Program-made: the position numbers and the translations under genes | Notes under the pieces: generated by a model | What the model saw: only the letters and a program-made list of their open reading frames with translations | Database searches by the model: none | Told to the model about the DNA's origin: nothing | Assembly: GCF_024124765.2 (NCBI RefSeq) | Contig: NZ_JAMXSR020000002.1 | Location: 2,996,001-3,060,000 of the forward strand | Direction of reading: 5' to 3' | DNA from: Sphingomonas sp. H160509 | GTDB taxonomy: Bacteria > Pseudomonadota > Alphaproteobacteria > Sphingomonadales > Sphingomonadaceae | DNA length: 64,000 nucleotides | Shown here: positions 38,502 through 48,480 of the stretch, in pieces | Layout of the letters: the number at the start of each line of letters is the position of its first letter | Position numbering within the stretch: the stretch's first letter is position 1

Positions 38502-40554
38502 TCCGCGGCCACCAGCTGCGGCGGGACTTCGGTCACCGTCGGACGGTCGATCTTCAACGCGGCCAGACACGTCCGCACACCAAAGAAGACGATCGACAAC
38601 ACCACCGCCAGGAACAGCGCGCACAGCCCAGCATCGATCCGGTCGTTGAGGACGATCCGCTGCATCTCCGCCATCGTCTTGGCCGGCGCGAGCAGTTCTC
38701 CCCCGCGCCGCCGCGTCCGCGAACTTCGACGCATGCGCGAGGAAGCCGACCTTCGGATCGCTCGCGAACAGCTTCATCAGCCCGGCGGTGATCGTGCACA
38801 GGCACAGCCACGCGGCGGGCAAGATCGTCACCCACGCATAACGCTGGCGCTTCATCCGGAACAGCACGACCGTCGCCAGCACCAGCGCGACCGCCGCGAG
38901 CATCTGGTTCGAGATGCCGAACAGCGGCCACAGCGTGTTCACGCCGCCCAACGGGTCGGTAACGCCCTGGTACAGGAAGAAGCCCCAGGCAACGACACAT
39001 AGCGCGGTCGCGATCAGCCCGGGCACGATCGCCGAGGCATTGCGGAACGACGGCACCGCGAGCCCGATCAGGTCCTGCAACATGAACCTTCCGGCGCGCG
39101 TGCCCGCATCGACCGCCGTCAGGATGAACAGCGCCTCGAACAGGATCGCGAAGTGGTACCAGAACGCCTTCATCGCCTGCCCGCCGACGAGATGGCTGAA
39201 GATCTCCGACATCGCCACCGCCAGCGTCGGCGCGCCGCCCGTCCGCGAGACGATCGTGGTCTCGCCGACGTCCTTCGCGGTCTGCGCGAGAAGTTCCGGC
39301 GTGATCGGGAAGCCCATCGCGGTGACCGCGGTCGCGGCCGAGGCGAAGTCGGTGCCGACCACTGCCGCCGGGCTGTTCATTGCGAAATAGACGCCGGGAT
39401 CGAGGATCGACGCGCCGACCAGCGCCATGATCGCGACGAAGCTCTCCATCAGCATCGCGCCGTAACCGATGAACTGCGCATCGCCTTCGCTGGCGATCAG
39501 CTTCGGCGTGGTGCCGCTCGCGATCAGCGCGTGAAAGCCCGACACTGCGCCGCACGCGATCGTGATGAACAGGAACGGGAAGAGCCCGCCCGACCAGACC
39601 GGGCCGCTACCGTCGATGAACGGCGTGAGCGCGGGCATCTTGAGCGGCGGCGCGACGACCGCGATGCCGATCGCGAGCGCGACGATCGCGCCGATCTTGA
39701 GGAAGGTCGACAGGTAATCGCGCGGCGCGAGCAACAGCCACACCGGGAGGACGGAGGCGACCGCGCCGTACCCGACCATCAGTACGCATAGCTGCACCGG
39801 GGTCAGCGTGAACAGCGGCGCGAGCATCGGCGAGGCGGCGACAGTGCCACCATAGATGATCGCCGCCAGCAGCCCGATGACGCCGAGAATGGAGACTTCG
39901 CCGACCTTTCCGGGCCGGATCCAGCGCGTGTAGATGCCCATCAGGAACGCCAGCGGGATCGTCGCGGCGACGGTGAACAGTCCCCACGGGCTGCCGGCGA
40001 GCGCGCGGACCACAATCAGCGCGAGCACGGCGAGAATGATAACCATGATCGCGAACGCGCCGACCAGCGCGATCACGCCGGGGATCGCGCCCATCTCCAT
40101 GCGGATCAGCTCGCCGAGGCGACCGCCCGTCGCGGCGCATCGAGATGAACAGGATCATGAAGTCCTGCACCGCGCCGGCGAGCACGACGCCGGCGAGGAT
40201 CCAGAGCGTGCCGGGGAGATAGCCCATCTGCGCGGCGAGCACCGGCCCGACCAGCGGCCCCGCGCCAGCGATGGCGGCGAAATGGTGGCCGAACAGGACG
40301 TTGCAGTCGGTCGCGACGTAATCGAGGCCGTCGGCTCGGCGCAGCGCCGGGGTAGGCCGCGACGGATCGAGCTGCATCACATGCCGCGCGATATACCGAG
40401 CGTAGAACCGGTACGCGATCAGCTGGACCGACACAGCGGCGGTGACGATCCAAAGCGCGTTGACATGCTCGCCGCGCTCGAACGCGACGACCGCGAGCGC
40501 GCAAGCTGCGAGCAAGGCAAGTGCGCCCCAACCGATCTTCTCGCGTAAAGTCAT
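38498..40554 (-). CDS. cstA: CstA-family peptide/pyruvate transporter (two probable +1 errors)
   Basis: About 684 residues after removing one base near 40,126-40,135 and one at 38,700-38,704. Some 16-18 membrane helices with CstA motifs: FGHHFAAIAGAGPLVGPVLA, MGYLPGTLWILAGVVLAGAVQDF, ISMRRDGRS, SGFHALIASGTTPKLI, LFILTAVDAGTRAGRF. CstA proteins import peptides or pyruvate under carbon starvation. Coupled to ybdD and heme oxygenase through 4-bp overlaps. Confidence 0.9.
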
Positions 40555-41228
40555 AGCGTTCGCCCTCCCGTACGGTCCGTCTGCGCGGCATCGCGTATTC
40601 GGGCGGGGAGCGCTAGCCTAGATTGGATTACGTTCGGCTCCGGCGGCGAACTCCACCCCGGCGAAGGCCGGGGCCCAGTTGGAAAGGTCGCAGTAACGGA
40701 GCGGAGAGCGTCGTCATCACCGTCCCCCAACTGGGCCCCGGCCTTCGCCGGGGGTGGGGCCGGTGGTTGGTGATGAGTGATACGGTTCTGGCAAACTCGT
40801 CGGAACAGCGAGCTGGATTAGAGTGCCGCGAGATCATGAGGCATCTCGCCTAAGCCCGACATACACCTTGTTTCCGTCACCCCGGCGGAGGCCGGGCCCC
40901 GCCGTTCCGCATACTCCACGGGGCGGCGAGCATGCGGAAGGGGCCGGCATGACGGGGCAGGGGTGGCGTTCGTTGGTGCTCCGGCCTGAATGCAGTGCCG
41001 GCACGAGGCGGACGCGACACCAATGCAGTTCCCCCGCGGACGCGGGTGCCCAGCTAAATACCGTAGCGCACCGGTACCCTGGACCCCCGCCTTCGCGGGG
41101 GAACAGTTGGGGCGGGGCGCACTTTACCCGTCACAGGACTGCATCTGCGTGGCAGTGATCGACACTCCACGCGCACCGCCAGTTCAGGTCGCCAAAACAC
41201 TCAAACCTGCGAATGATGCCCCTTCAGC
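40555..41228. other. 674-bp intergenic region made largely of palindromic repeats
   Basis: No convincing gene. It holds the family B copy at 40,653-40,756, a diverged related dyad at about 40,877-40,960 (caccccggcggaggccgggc ... ggggccggcatgacggggc) and another at about 41,027-41,112 (ttcccccgcggacgcgggtg ... gacccccgccttcgcgggg). The rest, including 40,757-40,876 and 40,961-41,026, shows no ORF with a start, ribosome site and family similarity. Confidence 0.7.
40653..40756 (+). repeat. Intergenic palindromic repeat, family B, copy 2
   Basis: Ends ccaccccggcgaaggccggg and gccccggccttcgccggggg; inner arms gcccagttgg / ccaactgggc; centre includes aaaggtcgcagtaacgga, nearly identical to the copy at 57,124. 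Upstream of cstA, in the pyk-cstA gap. Confidence 0.88.
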
Positions 41229-42666
41229 TCATCCCCCGACGATCCGCACCACATGCAGCACATTCGTCGACCCAGGCGTCCGGAACGGCACGCCCGCCAG
41301 CACGATCACGCGGTCGCCGGCCTTCGCCATCCCGTGACGCAACGCCATCCGCTTCGACTTCGCCACCATGTCCTCGAACGACTCGACGTCGCGCGTGTGC
41401 ACTGCATGCGTCCCCCACAGCAGCCCGAGCCGCCGCGCGGTCTCGTGGCTGGGCGTCAGCACCAGCAATGGCACCGAAGGCCGCTCGCGTGCGATTCGGC
41501 GGGCGGTCGAGCCCGAGGTCGTGAAGCAGATGATCGCTACCGCCGATACCGTCGCGGCGATGGTCTTCGCCGCCTCGGCCAGTGCGTCGGCAGTCGTCGG
41601 ATCGGGCTTCATCACGGTGAAGTGCATCCGGTCGCCGTGCTCGGGATCGGCCTCGACCGACACGCCGATCGCATCCATCATCGCGACCGATTCGACCGGC
41701 CACGCGCCCGCCGCGCTCTCCGCCGACAGCATGATCGCATCCGCGCCGTCATACACCGCGGTCGCGACGTCGGACACTTCCGCACGCGTCGGCGAAGGCG
41801 ACGTAATCATCGATTCGAGCATCTGCGTCGCGACCACCACCGGGCGGCCCATCCGGCGCGAAACCTCGACGATGCGCTTCTGCAAGGGCGGCACCTGCTG
41901 CGGCGGCAGCTCGACGCCGAGATCGCCGCGCGCGACCATCACGCCGTCACACGCCTCGACGATCTCCTCGAGCCGCTCGATCGCCGCCGGCTTCTCGATC
42001 TTTGCCATCAGCGCCGCCTTGCCGCCGATCAGTTTCCGCGCTTCCCAGAGATCCTCGGGGCGCTGGACGAACGACAGCGCGATCCAGTCGACGCCCTGGT
42101 CGACCGCGAAGTCGAGATCGCTGCGATCCCTTTTCGGTCAGCGCGGCCATCGGTAGCACCACGTCGGGGACGTTCAGACCCTTGCTGTTCGACAGGGCAC
42201 CGCCGACCTCGACCCGCGTCGTGATCTCGCGCGGGCTGTGCGACACGACGCGCAGCACGAGCTTGCCGTCGTCGAGCAGCAGGCGGGCGCCCGGCTCGAT
42301 CGCCGCGAAGATCTCGTCGTGCGGCAGTTCGACGCGCGTCGCATCGCCCGGCGTCGGGTCGCGGTCGAGCACGAAAGTCGAACCGGTCTCAAGCACCGTA
42401 CGACCGCCGTCGAACTTGCCGACGCGCAGCTTCGGCCCCTGGAGATCGGCGAGAATGGTCGACGGACGACCATAGTCCTTCTCCAGCGCGCGAATCGCCT
42501 GGATCACGGCGATCTTCGACTGCTGGTCGCCGTGACTCATGTTAATGCGGAATGCGTCCGCGCCGGTACGGAAGAGAGTCGCGATCATCTCGGGCGTGCT
42601 GCTGGCAGGGCCGAGCGTCGCTAGAATGCGGACTTTGCGCGAACGGGGTGCGATGGCCTTGGTCAT
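41229..42666 (-). CDS. pyk: Pyruvate kinase (one probable +1 error)
   Basis: Last step of glycolysis: phosphoenolpyruvate + ADP to pyruvate + ATP. 478 residues after removing one base at 42,128-42,130, which restores LTEKDRSDLDFAVDQGVDWI. Motifs include KVRILATLGPASSTPEMIA, FRINMSHGDQ, the catalytic lysine region MAKIEKPAAIERLEEI, GDLGVELPPQQVPPLQKRI and TQMLESMITSPSPTRAEVSD. Start ATG 42,666. Divergent from the DUF1244 gene. Confidence 0.93.
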
Positions 42667-42758
42667 GCGGTGCGTCTTCCTCGGCGTTTCCTGGGGGAGG
42701 TCTTTGCCGCGACGGGCCTTAAACCCTATCTCCGCGGGATCAACCACGGAGCATAGTA

Positions 42759-43061
42759 ATGAACCCCGATCGCCTCGATACTTTGGACGATGCCGTAGCG
42801 GCACAGGCCTTTCGCCGCCTGATCCGTCATCTCCGCCACCGCGAGGATGCGCAGAACGTCGACCTGATGGGGCTCGCCGGTTTTTGCCGCAACTGCCTGT
42901 CCGACTGGGTCGAGGAAGCGGGCGGCCTGTCGAAGGATGCCGCGCGGGAGACGGTGTACGGGATGCCGTACGCAGAGTGGAAGGAGCACCACCAAGGCGA
43001 CGCGACGCCCGAGCAGCTTGAACGGATGAAGGCGAGCGTCGCGAAGAACGCGGTGGTCTGA
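42759..43061 (+). CDS. DUF1244-family protein
   Basis: 100 residues with the DUF1244 hallmark segments: FRRLIRHLRHREDAQNVDLM, LAGFCRNCLSDWV and ETVYGMPYAEWKEHHQ. Two cysteines in FCRNC could bind metal. Cytoplasmic; function not established. It accompanies pyk and the gapR gene in many alphaproteobacteria, as here. Confidence 0.85.
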   Translation: MNPDRLDTLDDAVAAQAFRRLIRHLRHREDAQNVDLMGLAGFCRNCLSDWVEEAGGLSKDAARETVYGMPYAEWKEHHQGDATPEQLERMKASVAKNAVV

Positions 43062-43251
43062 GAACGGCTGCAATTGATTCGCGACGATCCCCCGCAGGGT
43101 CGCTTGAGCCGAACACGGTAAACGCCTAGACGCTGGCCCGCACCCAATTCGGCATGATTCAGGACGTCTCCGGACGGCGATCACCGGTGCGGGCTTGTAT
43201 CTTGATTGGCTTTTGACCGGCGCGTGGGCGCTGGCGAGTGGGGAATTTTCG

Positions 43252-43519
43252 ATGTCTGACGAACGGCAACACGGCATGGGCGGCGGCGCGGTCGCAGCGG
43301 ACGAACTGCGCCTGCTGATCGAGCGCGCCGAGCGCCTCGAAGAAGAGAAGAAGGGTATCTCGGACGACATCAAGGACGTGATGGCCGAAGCCAAGGGCCG
43401 CGGTTACGACCCCAAGGCGATCCGCAAGATCCTGTCGATCCGGAAGAAGAAGAAGGAAGAATATCAGGAGGGAGGAGGCGATCCTCGAGGTGTATCTCCA
43501 GGCGTTGGGGATGATCTGA
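43252..43519 (+). CDS. gapR: GapR nucleoid-associated protein (UPF0335/DUF2312; one probable +1 error)
   Basis: 88 residues after removing one G at 43,470-43,472. [40 protein letters not shown] and [20 protein letters not shown] (restored), then VYLQALGMI, match GapR of Caulobacter. GapR is a coiled-coil tetramer that clamps overtwisted DNA ahead of replication and transcription and assists gyrase and topoisomerase IV. ATG 43,252. Uncorrected, the frame gives an unrelated C-terminal tail. Confidence 0.9.
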
Positions 43520-43595
43520 GTTTCGCCAGTGCGGTGAGACGGCCAAACGCGTCGGTTTTGACGTGTTTAACAGAACTGTCATCGGTTGCGGATTA

Positions 43596-44034
43596 GTGTC
43601 CGGCTATGAACATCCGTTTTTCGCCGCCCTCGCGCTGGCCACTATGGCCGCCCCCCGCCCAGTCGGATGTTGGGGCGGCCAACGCCAGCTTCTGCCAGCG
43701 GATCGCGACCGAGCTCGGTATGAAGACGGCGAAACCGTCTGACGGCCACGCCGCATGGGAGCTGAAGACGCTCGGTGGCCTGGGTACCGCACTGTTCGGT
43801 GGATCAAGCTATGTTTCGATGGGGCTCGGTCCGGCTGAAGACTCCGTCATCACTAACGCACGCCAATATGTCGATGCGTGTGCCAGCGTCGCCAACGGGA
43901 TGGTATGCACTGTTACCGGGCCGGCGGAATTCCAGATTGGTGTGAAAGACCACATGGTCAAGATGCGCGCGAATGCGGGCGAGCGTGCAGAGGTCCGCAT
44001 GGTTAAAATGCGGATCCGTTGCGAGGACCGTTGA
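43596..44034 (+). CDS. Small exported protein of unknown function (one probable +1 error)
   Basis: If one C is removed from the run at 43,651-43,656 and translation starts at GTG 43,596, the N-terminus becomes EHPFFAALALATMAAPAQS, a convincing signal peptide. From ATG 43,606 in the uncorrected frame it is not. The mature part (about 125 residues) has FCQRIATELGMKTAKP, GTALFGGSSYVSMGLG and three cysteines (FCQRI, DACASV, MVCTVTG) plus a final RCEDR. No family recognised. The stop overlaps the TTG start of the DUF1294 gene. Confidence 0.6.
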
Positions 44035-44330
44035 CCGCGCCGAATAGTGCGCTTGCTGTCGTCACGGCCGTCCTCTTGCTGGTGCTGGTCAACGTCATCA
44101 CGGTCGCCGCGTTCGCGCTCGACAAGCGGCTATCATCGACTGGCGCGTGGCGCATTCCTGAATCCCGCTTGCTCTGGTTCGCGGCACTTGGCGGCAGCCC
44201 GGGCGCGTTCTGGGCGCGTAATCGCTACCGGCACAAGACACGGAAGCAACCATTCGTCGGTCGGCTCCAGCTCATCGCGATGGTACAAGTCGGCGTCATC
44301 GCAGGTCTCGCCATCGCGTTCGCATTCTAG
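44031..44330 (+). CDS. DUF1294-family membrane protein
   Basis: 99 residues from TTG 44,031. The first helix (LAVVTAVLLLVLVNVITVAA), then FALDKRLSSTGAWRIPESRL, ALGGSPGAFWARNRYRHKTR and a C-terminal helix match DUF1294, small inner-membrane proteins sometimes fused to cold-shock domains. Coupled to the upstream exported-protein gene by a TTGA overlap. Role unknown. Confidence 0.82.
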   Translation: MTAPNSALAVVTAVLLLVLVNVITVAAFALDKRLSSTGAWRIPESRLLWFAALGGSPGAFWARNRYRHKTRKQPFVGRLQLIAMVQVGVIAGLAIAFAF

Positions 44331-44411
44331 GTTCGGCAACCGGCAGCGTCATTGCTGCACCTGAAGCTTAGGTGTATTGCCGTTATGCAACATTGCATCG
44401 GGGGGGCAAGA

Positions 44412-44855
44412 ATGCGGGTATTTCTGGAGATTGCGGCGGCATCATTGGTTAGTGTTCCTGTCGCGGCGCAATCGGTTGAGGTCGACATCCAAAAACTCGG
44501 TCAGCGTGCCGAGGCGTTCGTCCGGGTCCGCAACCAGTTCGATCAGGCGGCGATGATCGCGATGATGGCGCCCGAATATCAGGAAGTATCGCCCGTCGGT
44601 GAGGTCGATTCCCGCGAGCGCGTGATCGGGTTCTACGCAGCCGACAAGAAATCAGCCGCACCGCCGATGACGATTACCGAAACCGTCGCGCGGCCCGCTG
44701 GCACGATCGGTGTCGTCACGATGCGGATCGCCTACACCATGCCCGGCAAGGACGGTCAGATGCAGGCGCGCGCGCTGCGGGCCGGCTTCGTCGCGCGACG
44801 GATCAAGGGCGACTGGCAGTTCGTGTCGTTGCAGTTCACCCCGATCCGCGGATGA
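44412..44855 (+). CDS. Exported NTF2-like (DUF4440-type) protein
   Basis: 147 residues. Signal peptide RVFLEIAAASLVSVPVAAQS. The mature domain begins LGQRAEAFVRVRNQFDQAAM and has the cone-shaped NTF2 pattern: MMAPEYQEVSPVGEVDSRER, TMRIAYTMPG and WQFVSLQFTPI. Such domains bind small ligands or are catalytic; the ligand is unknown here. ATG 44,412. Convergent with the HerA-like gene, ending 4 bp from its stop. Confidence 0.75.
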   Translation: MRVFLEIAAASLVSVPVAAQSVEVDIQKLGQRAEAFVRVRNQFDQAAMIAMMAPEYQEVSPVGEVDSRERVIGFYAADKKSAAPPMTITETVARPAGTIGVVTMRIAYTMPGKDGQMQARALRAGFVARRIKGDWQFVSLQFTPIRG

Positions 44856-44859
44856 CGAT

Positions 44860-46323
44860 CTACGCCGCCTCCGCCGGCAGCGTCGTCCAGCCCAGCCCTG
44901 GGATCGTGATCGAGCGTTTGCCGGCCAGATCGGTCCGGCACACGATCAGTTCGCGGCTCTCTATATAGCCGATTAGGCGCTTCACCCGGCCGATCGAACT
45001 CGTACCATAGGTCGCTGCGATGCGCGCGTCCGAAGGGCACGGTTCACCCTCGCGCGCTGCACGCGCGACAAGCAGGAACGCGCCGAGCATGTCGTCGGGG
45101 AGGCCGCTCGCCACGTCGAGCGCGGCCGTCCAAGCCTCGTCGGTCATGTCGAAGATGCCGGCGCGTGCGCAACTCAGGCGGCGCACGAAGCCGGGCAGAT
45201 CGAGCGGCGGCTTGGCGAGACCGCCCATCCGGCAGCGCACTTGGAAATCCTGGAACAGCACCGACGGAGGCCGCAGCGTCGACTCAGGATCCTCAACGAT
45301 CGCGCGGAACACGTCGGCGTAGACCGCCTCGACCTCGTCGTCGGTCTTCTCGGGCGGCGGCGGTGCGGCGGTGCGCGGTTCGGGCGGGCGGGCGATGCCG
45401 TCGAGCAGTTCCTCCGCCGGCACGCGACGCGGGCGCGAATCGAACATCAGGCCGAGTTCGGGCGCGTCGACCACCGGCTCGGACAACAGGTCCTGCAGGT
45501 CCATCGGCGCGGCGCTGGGGAGGGGGGTGAGCTTGGGGCTGCCGCTGCGTGCGGAGGTCGCGACGTCGCCGATCTTCACGGTGATCGGCCGCCGCGACAC
45601 TGCCGGCCCGAGCGCCATGAACGTGCCGCGCTGGAGATCGCGAATCGCTTCGGCCTGGCGTCGCTCCATGCCGAGCAGGTCGGCCGCGCGCGCCATGTCG
45701 ATGTCGAGGAAGGTGCGGCCCATCAGGAAGTTCGACGCTTCCGCGGCGACGTTTTTCGCAAGCTTCGCCAGACGCTGCGTCGCGATCACCCCGGCGAGGC
45801 CGCGCTTACGGCCACGGCACATCAGGTTGGTCATCGCCGCCAGCGAGGCGCGGCGAACTTCCTCCGACACTTCGCCGCCGGTCACCGGCGCGAACATCTG
45901 TGCCTCGTCGACCACCACCAGCACTGGATACCAATGCTCGCGCGGCGCATCGAACAGCGCGGACAGGAACGACGCGGCACAGCGCATCTGCCCCTCGACC
46001 TCAAGTCCTTCGAGGCTCAGCACGGCGGATGTGCGGTGTTCGCGCAACCGCGTTGCGATCCGCGCGATCTCGCGTTCGCTATAGTCGCCCGCCTCGATCA
46101 CGACGTGACCATGAGGCCCGGCGAGCGTCACGAAATCGCCTTCGGGATCGATCACGATCTGCTGGACGTGCCCAGCCGATCGCTCGAGCAGCCGGCGCAG
46201 CAGATGCGATTTTCCCGAGCCCGAATTGCCCTGCACCAACAGGCGGGTCGCGAGTAGTTCTTCCAGGTCGACGCCGACGGCAGTACCATTGCCGTCGGTG
46301 CCCATATTCACGCTAACCGTCAT
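44860..46323 (-). CDS. HerA/DUF853-like ATPase
   Basis: 487 residues from ATG 46,323. Walker A is LLVQGNSGSGKSHLLRRLL, Walker B VLVVVDEAQMFAP. The RecA-like core has RGRKRGLAGVIATQRLAKLA and SNFLMGRTFLDIDMARAADL, typical of HerA/FtsK-type hexameric ATPases. A proline-rich linker (RPPEPRTAAPPPPEKTDDE) leads to a separate C-terminal domain ending with a winged-helix-like part (IAATYGTSSIGRVKRLIGYI). It may pump or remodel DNA. No NurA nuclease or defence partner (Sir2, other nuclease) lies next to it, so a housekeeping role is more likely than immunity. Confidence 0.8.
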   Translation of the reverse strand: MTVSVNMGTDGNGTAVGVDLEELLATRLLVQGNSGSGKSHLLRRLLERSAGHVQQIVIDPEGDFVTLAGPHGHVVIEAGDYSEREIARIATRLREHRTSAVLSLEGLEVEGQMRCAASFLSALFDAPREHWYPVLVVVDEAQMFAPVTGGEVSEEVRRASLAAMTNLMCRGRKRGLAGVIATQRLAKLAKNVAAEASNFLMGRTFLDIDMARAADLLGMERRQAEAIRDLQRGTFMALGPAVSRRPITVKIGDVATSARSGSPKLTPLPSAAPMDLQDLLSEPVVDAPELGLMFDSRPRRVPAEELLDGIARPPEPRTAAPPPPEKTDDEVEAVYADVFRAIVEDPESTLRPPSVLFQDFQVRCRMGGLAKPPLDLPGFVRRLSCARAGIFDMTDEAWTAALDVASGLPDDMLGAFLLVARAAREGEPCPSDARIAATYGTSSIGRVKRLIGYIESRELIVCRTDLAGKRSITIPGLGWTTLPAEAA

Positions 46324-46433
46324 GCCGCGCGTTTGGCAGGTGCGGGCACATGGGAGCAAGGAGTCTTTGTGGCTTCCGTCGCAAGCCGGGCTTTGCGCTG
46401 GCATAATCTGCAGTCCGGGCTAGGGCGCGACTC

Positions 46434-47004
46434 ATGGCCACGAAACAATCCCTGCTCGCCGACCTTTCGCAGCGACTGCTCGGCAAGGCGCCGAGCGATC
46501 TCGATGACGAGGAGCGCCGCGTCCTCGCCGGCATCGAGGCCGGGACGACGGTCAGTCGCGACGCTGCCGACGTCTCGGACGAGCGATCCACGTTCGGCGA
46601 GCGACTGTCGGACCGGGTCGCGGCGATCGGTGGGTCATGGGGGGTTCATCATCACGTTCAGCGCGGTGCTGATCGGCTGGATGCTGCTGAACTCGGACAT
46701 CCTCGCGCATTTCGGTCGCGCGTTCGATCCGTATCCCTACATCTTCCTCAACCTGCTGCTCTCGACCGTCGCGGCGATCCAGGCGCCGGTGATCATGATG
46801 AGCCAGAACCGGCAATCGGCGAAGGATCGCCTCGCCGCCAGCCTCGACTACGAGACCAATCTGCGCGCCGAACTCGACATCCTGCGCGTGCATCACAAGA
46901 TCGATCATCTGGTGCTGGCCCGGCTCGACGCGATCGAGGCGAAGGTCGACGCCCTTGCGGGCTTGGGAACCGACGGTCTGGCGAAATCCGCGCCTGACGC
47001 CTAA
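46434..47004 (+). CDS. DUF1003-family membrane protein (one probable +1 error)
   Basis: 189 residues after shortening GGGGGG 46,639-46,644 by one. DUF1003 core: [20 protein letters not shown], then a helix [15 protein letters not shown], then [37 protein letters not shown] and the cytoplasmic coiled coil [20 protein letters not shown]. Two membrane helices. Function unknown. It is upstream of yebC on the same strand. Confidence 0.85.
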
Positions 47005-47033
47005 GAGCGGGGCCATCAGCTAAAGAGGCACCG

Positions 47034-47777
47034 ATGGCAGGCCATTCCAAATACAAGAATATCATGTACCGCAAGGGCGCGCAGGACAAGAAGCGCTCGT
47101 CGGCGTTCAGCAAGCTCAGCCGGGAAATCACGGTCGCGGCCAAGATGGGCCTGCCCGACGTCGACATGAACCCGCGCCTGCGCGCGGCGGTCAACGCGGC
47201 CAAGGCGGCGTCGCTGCCCAAGGAGAACATCCAGCGCTCGATCGACAAGGCGAGCCGCGGCGATGCCGAGAATTATGAGGAAATCCGCTACGAGGGCTTC
47301 GGCCCAGGCGGCGTCTCGCTGATCATCGAAGCGCTGACCGACAACCGCAACCGCACCGCGACCAACGTCCGCGTCGCGGTCGGCAAGAACGGCGGCAATC
47401 TCGGCGCGGGCGGTTCGGTCAGCCATGCGTTCGACCGCGTCGGGCTGATCTCGTATCCGGCGAGTGCTGGCGACGCCGACACGGTGTTCGAAGCGGCGCT
47501 CGAAGCGGGTGCCGAGGACGTCACGTCGAGCGAGGACGGCCATGAGGTCTGGACCGCGCAGGGCGACCTGCACGAGGTGGCCAAGGCGTTGGAAGCCAAG
47601 CTCGGCGAGGCCGAAGGCGCCAAGCTCGCCTGGCGTCCGCAGGTCATGGTCGCCGTCGGTGCGGACGATGCGGCGACGCTGTTCAAGCTGATCGACGCGC
47701 TCGACGACGATGACGACGTGCAGACCGTGTGGGGCAATTACGAAATCTCCGACGAGATCATGGAGTCGCTCGGCTGA
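47034..47777 (+). CDS. yebC: YebC/PmpR-family translation or transcription factor
   Basis: 247 residues, intact. [18 protein letters not shown] is the family start; [40 protein letters not shown] and [13 protein letters not shown] follow. YebC proteins act as transcription regulators and, more recently, as factors easing ribosome stalling at proline runs. ATG 47,034 with AAAGAGG upstream. It heads the ruvC-ruvA-ruvB series, as is common in bacteria. Confidence 0.92.
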   Translation: MAGHSKYKNIMYRKGAQDKKRSSAFSKLSREITVAAKMGLPDVDMNPRLRAAVNAAKAASLPKENIQRSIDKASRGDAENYEEIRYEGFGPGGVSLIIEALTDNRNRTATNVRVAVGKNGGNLGAGGSVSHAFDRVGLISYPASAGDADTVFEAALEAGAEDVTSSEDGHEVWTAQGDLHEVAKALEAKLGEAEGAKLAWRPQVMVAVGADDAATLFKLIDALDDDDDVQTVWGNYEISDEIMESLG

Positions 47778-47790
47778 GATGAAGAAGTTT

Positions 47791-47956
47791 GGTTCACGCG
47801 GAGACGCGGAGACGCGGAGAGTTGTGCTTCGTGGCGACGTCCTCCGCGCCAGCGGCCTCACATTTTTCGGACAGCCCGGAGAATTGAAAGTCCCGCTAAC
47901 GCGAGACGATCGCCCAGAACGCACCCCCTCCGCGTCTCCGCGTCTCCGTGCGAACC
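47791..47956 (+). repeat. Intergenic inverted repeat, family D (gagacgcg tandem arms)
   Basis: ggttcacgcggagacgcgga at 47,791 and tccgcgtctccgtgcgaacc ending at 47,956 are near-perfect reverse complements. Each arm contains an internal tandem repeat of ggagacgc. It lies between yebC and ruvC and could form a ~35-bp stem with a ~95-nt loop. Confidence 0.85.
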
Positions 47957-47972
47957 AACCTTCTCTCTTCTC

Positions 47973-48480
47973 GTGATTATCCTAGGACTAGACCCCGGCC
48001 TCGGCACCACAGGCTGGGGCGTCATCCGCGCCGATGGCAACCGCCTGAGCCATATCGCCAACGGCCAGATCAAGACCGATCCATCGATGGCGCTCCCCCG
48101 CCGCCTCACCGCGCTGTATAACGCGCTGATCGACGTCATCCGCACCGAGCGCCCCGACGGCGCCGCGGTCGAGGAAGTGCTCGGCAACACCAACGCGCAA
48201 TCGACGCTGAAGCTCGGCCAGGCGCGCGGCGTCGTCCTGCTCGCCGCCGCCGGCGCGGGGCTGCATATCGGCGAATACCACCCCCTCGACCGTCAAGAAA
48301 GGCGTGGTCGGCACCGGCGGCGCGGACAAGAAGCAGATTCAGGCGATGATGGCCGTTCTGTTGCCGGGCGCCAAGCTCGCCGGCCCCGACGCCGCCGACG
48401 CGCTGGCGGTTGCAATCACGCATGCGCATCACGTTGCCAGTGCCGCCGCCCTGGCACGACGCAGCGGCGTAGGCGCCTGA
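47973..48480 (+). CDS. ruvC: Holliday-junction resolvase RuvC (one probable +1 error)
   Basis: 168 residues after removing one C at 48,281-48,285. GTG 47,973 start; [20 protein letters not shown] carries the first catalytic Asp, [20 protein letters not shown] the catalytic Glu, and the restored [20 protein letters not shown] plus [16 protein letters not shown] the final acidic residues. It cuts Holliday junctions moved by RuvAB. The uncorrected frame runs 32 bp past the true stop. The next gene is an AraC-type regulator rather than ruvA. Confidence 0.93.

Noticed and set aside
40990..41337. Possible gene in the pyk-cstA gap.
   Set aside because: The ORF overlaps repeat dyads and the pyk C-terminus, with no ribosome site or family similarity.
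44860..46323. HerA-like ATPase as a phage-defence module.
   Set aside because: No Sir2, nuclease, reverse transcriptase or other effector gene is adjacent; neighbours are ordinary chromosomal genes.
47791..47956. Tandem ggagacgc units as a CRISPR or direct-repeat array.
   Set aside because: They are two inverted arms of one dyad, with no regularly spaced spacers; no cas genes in the window.
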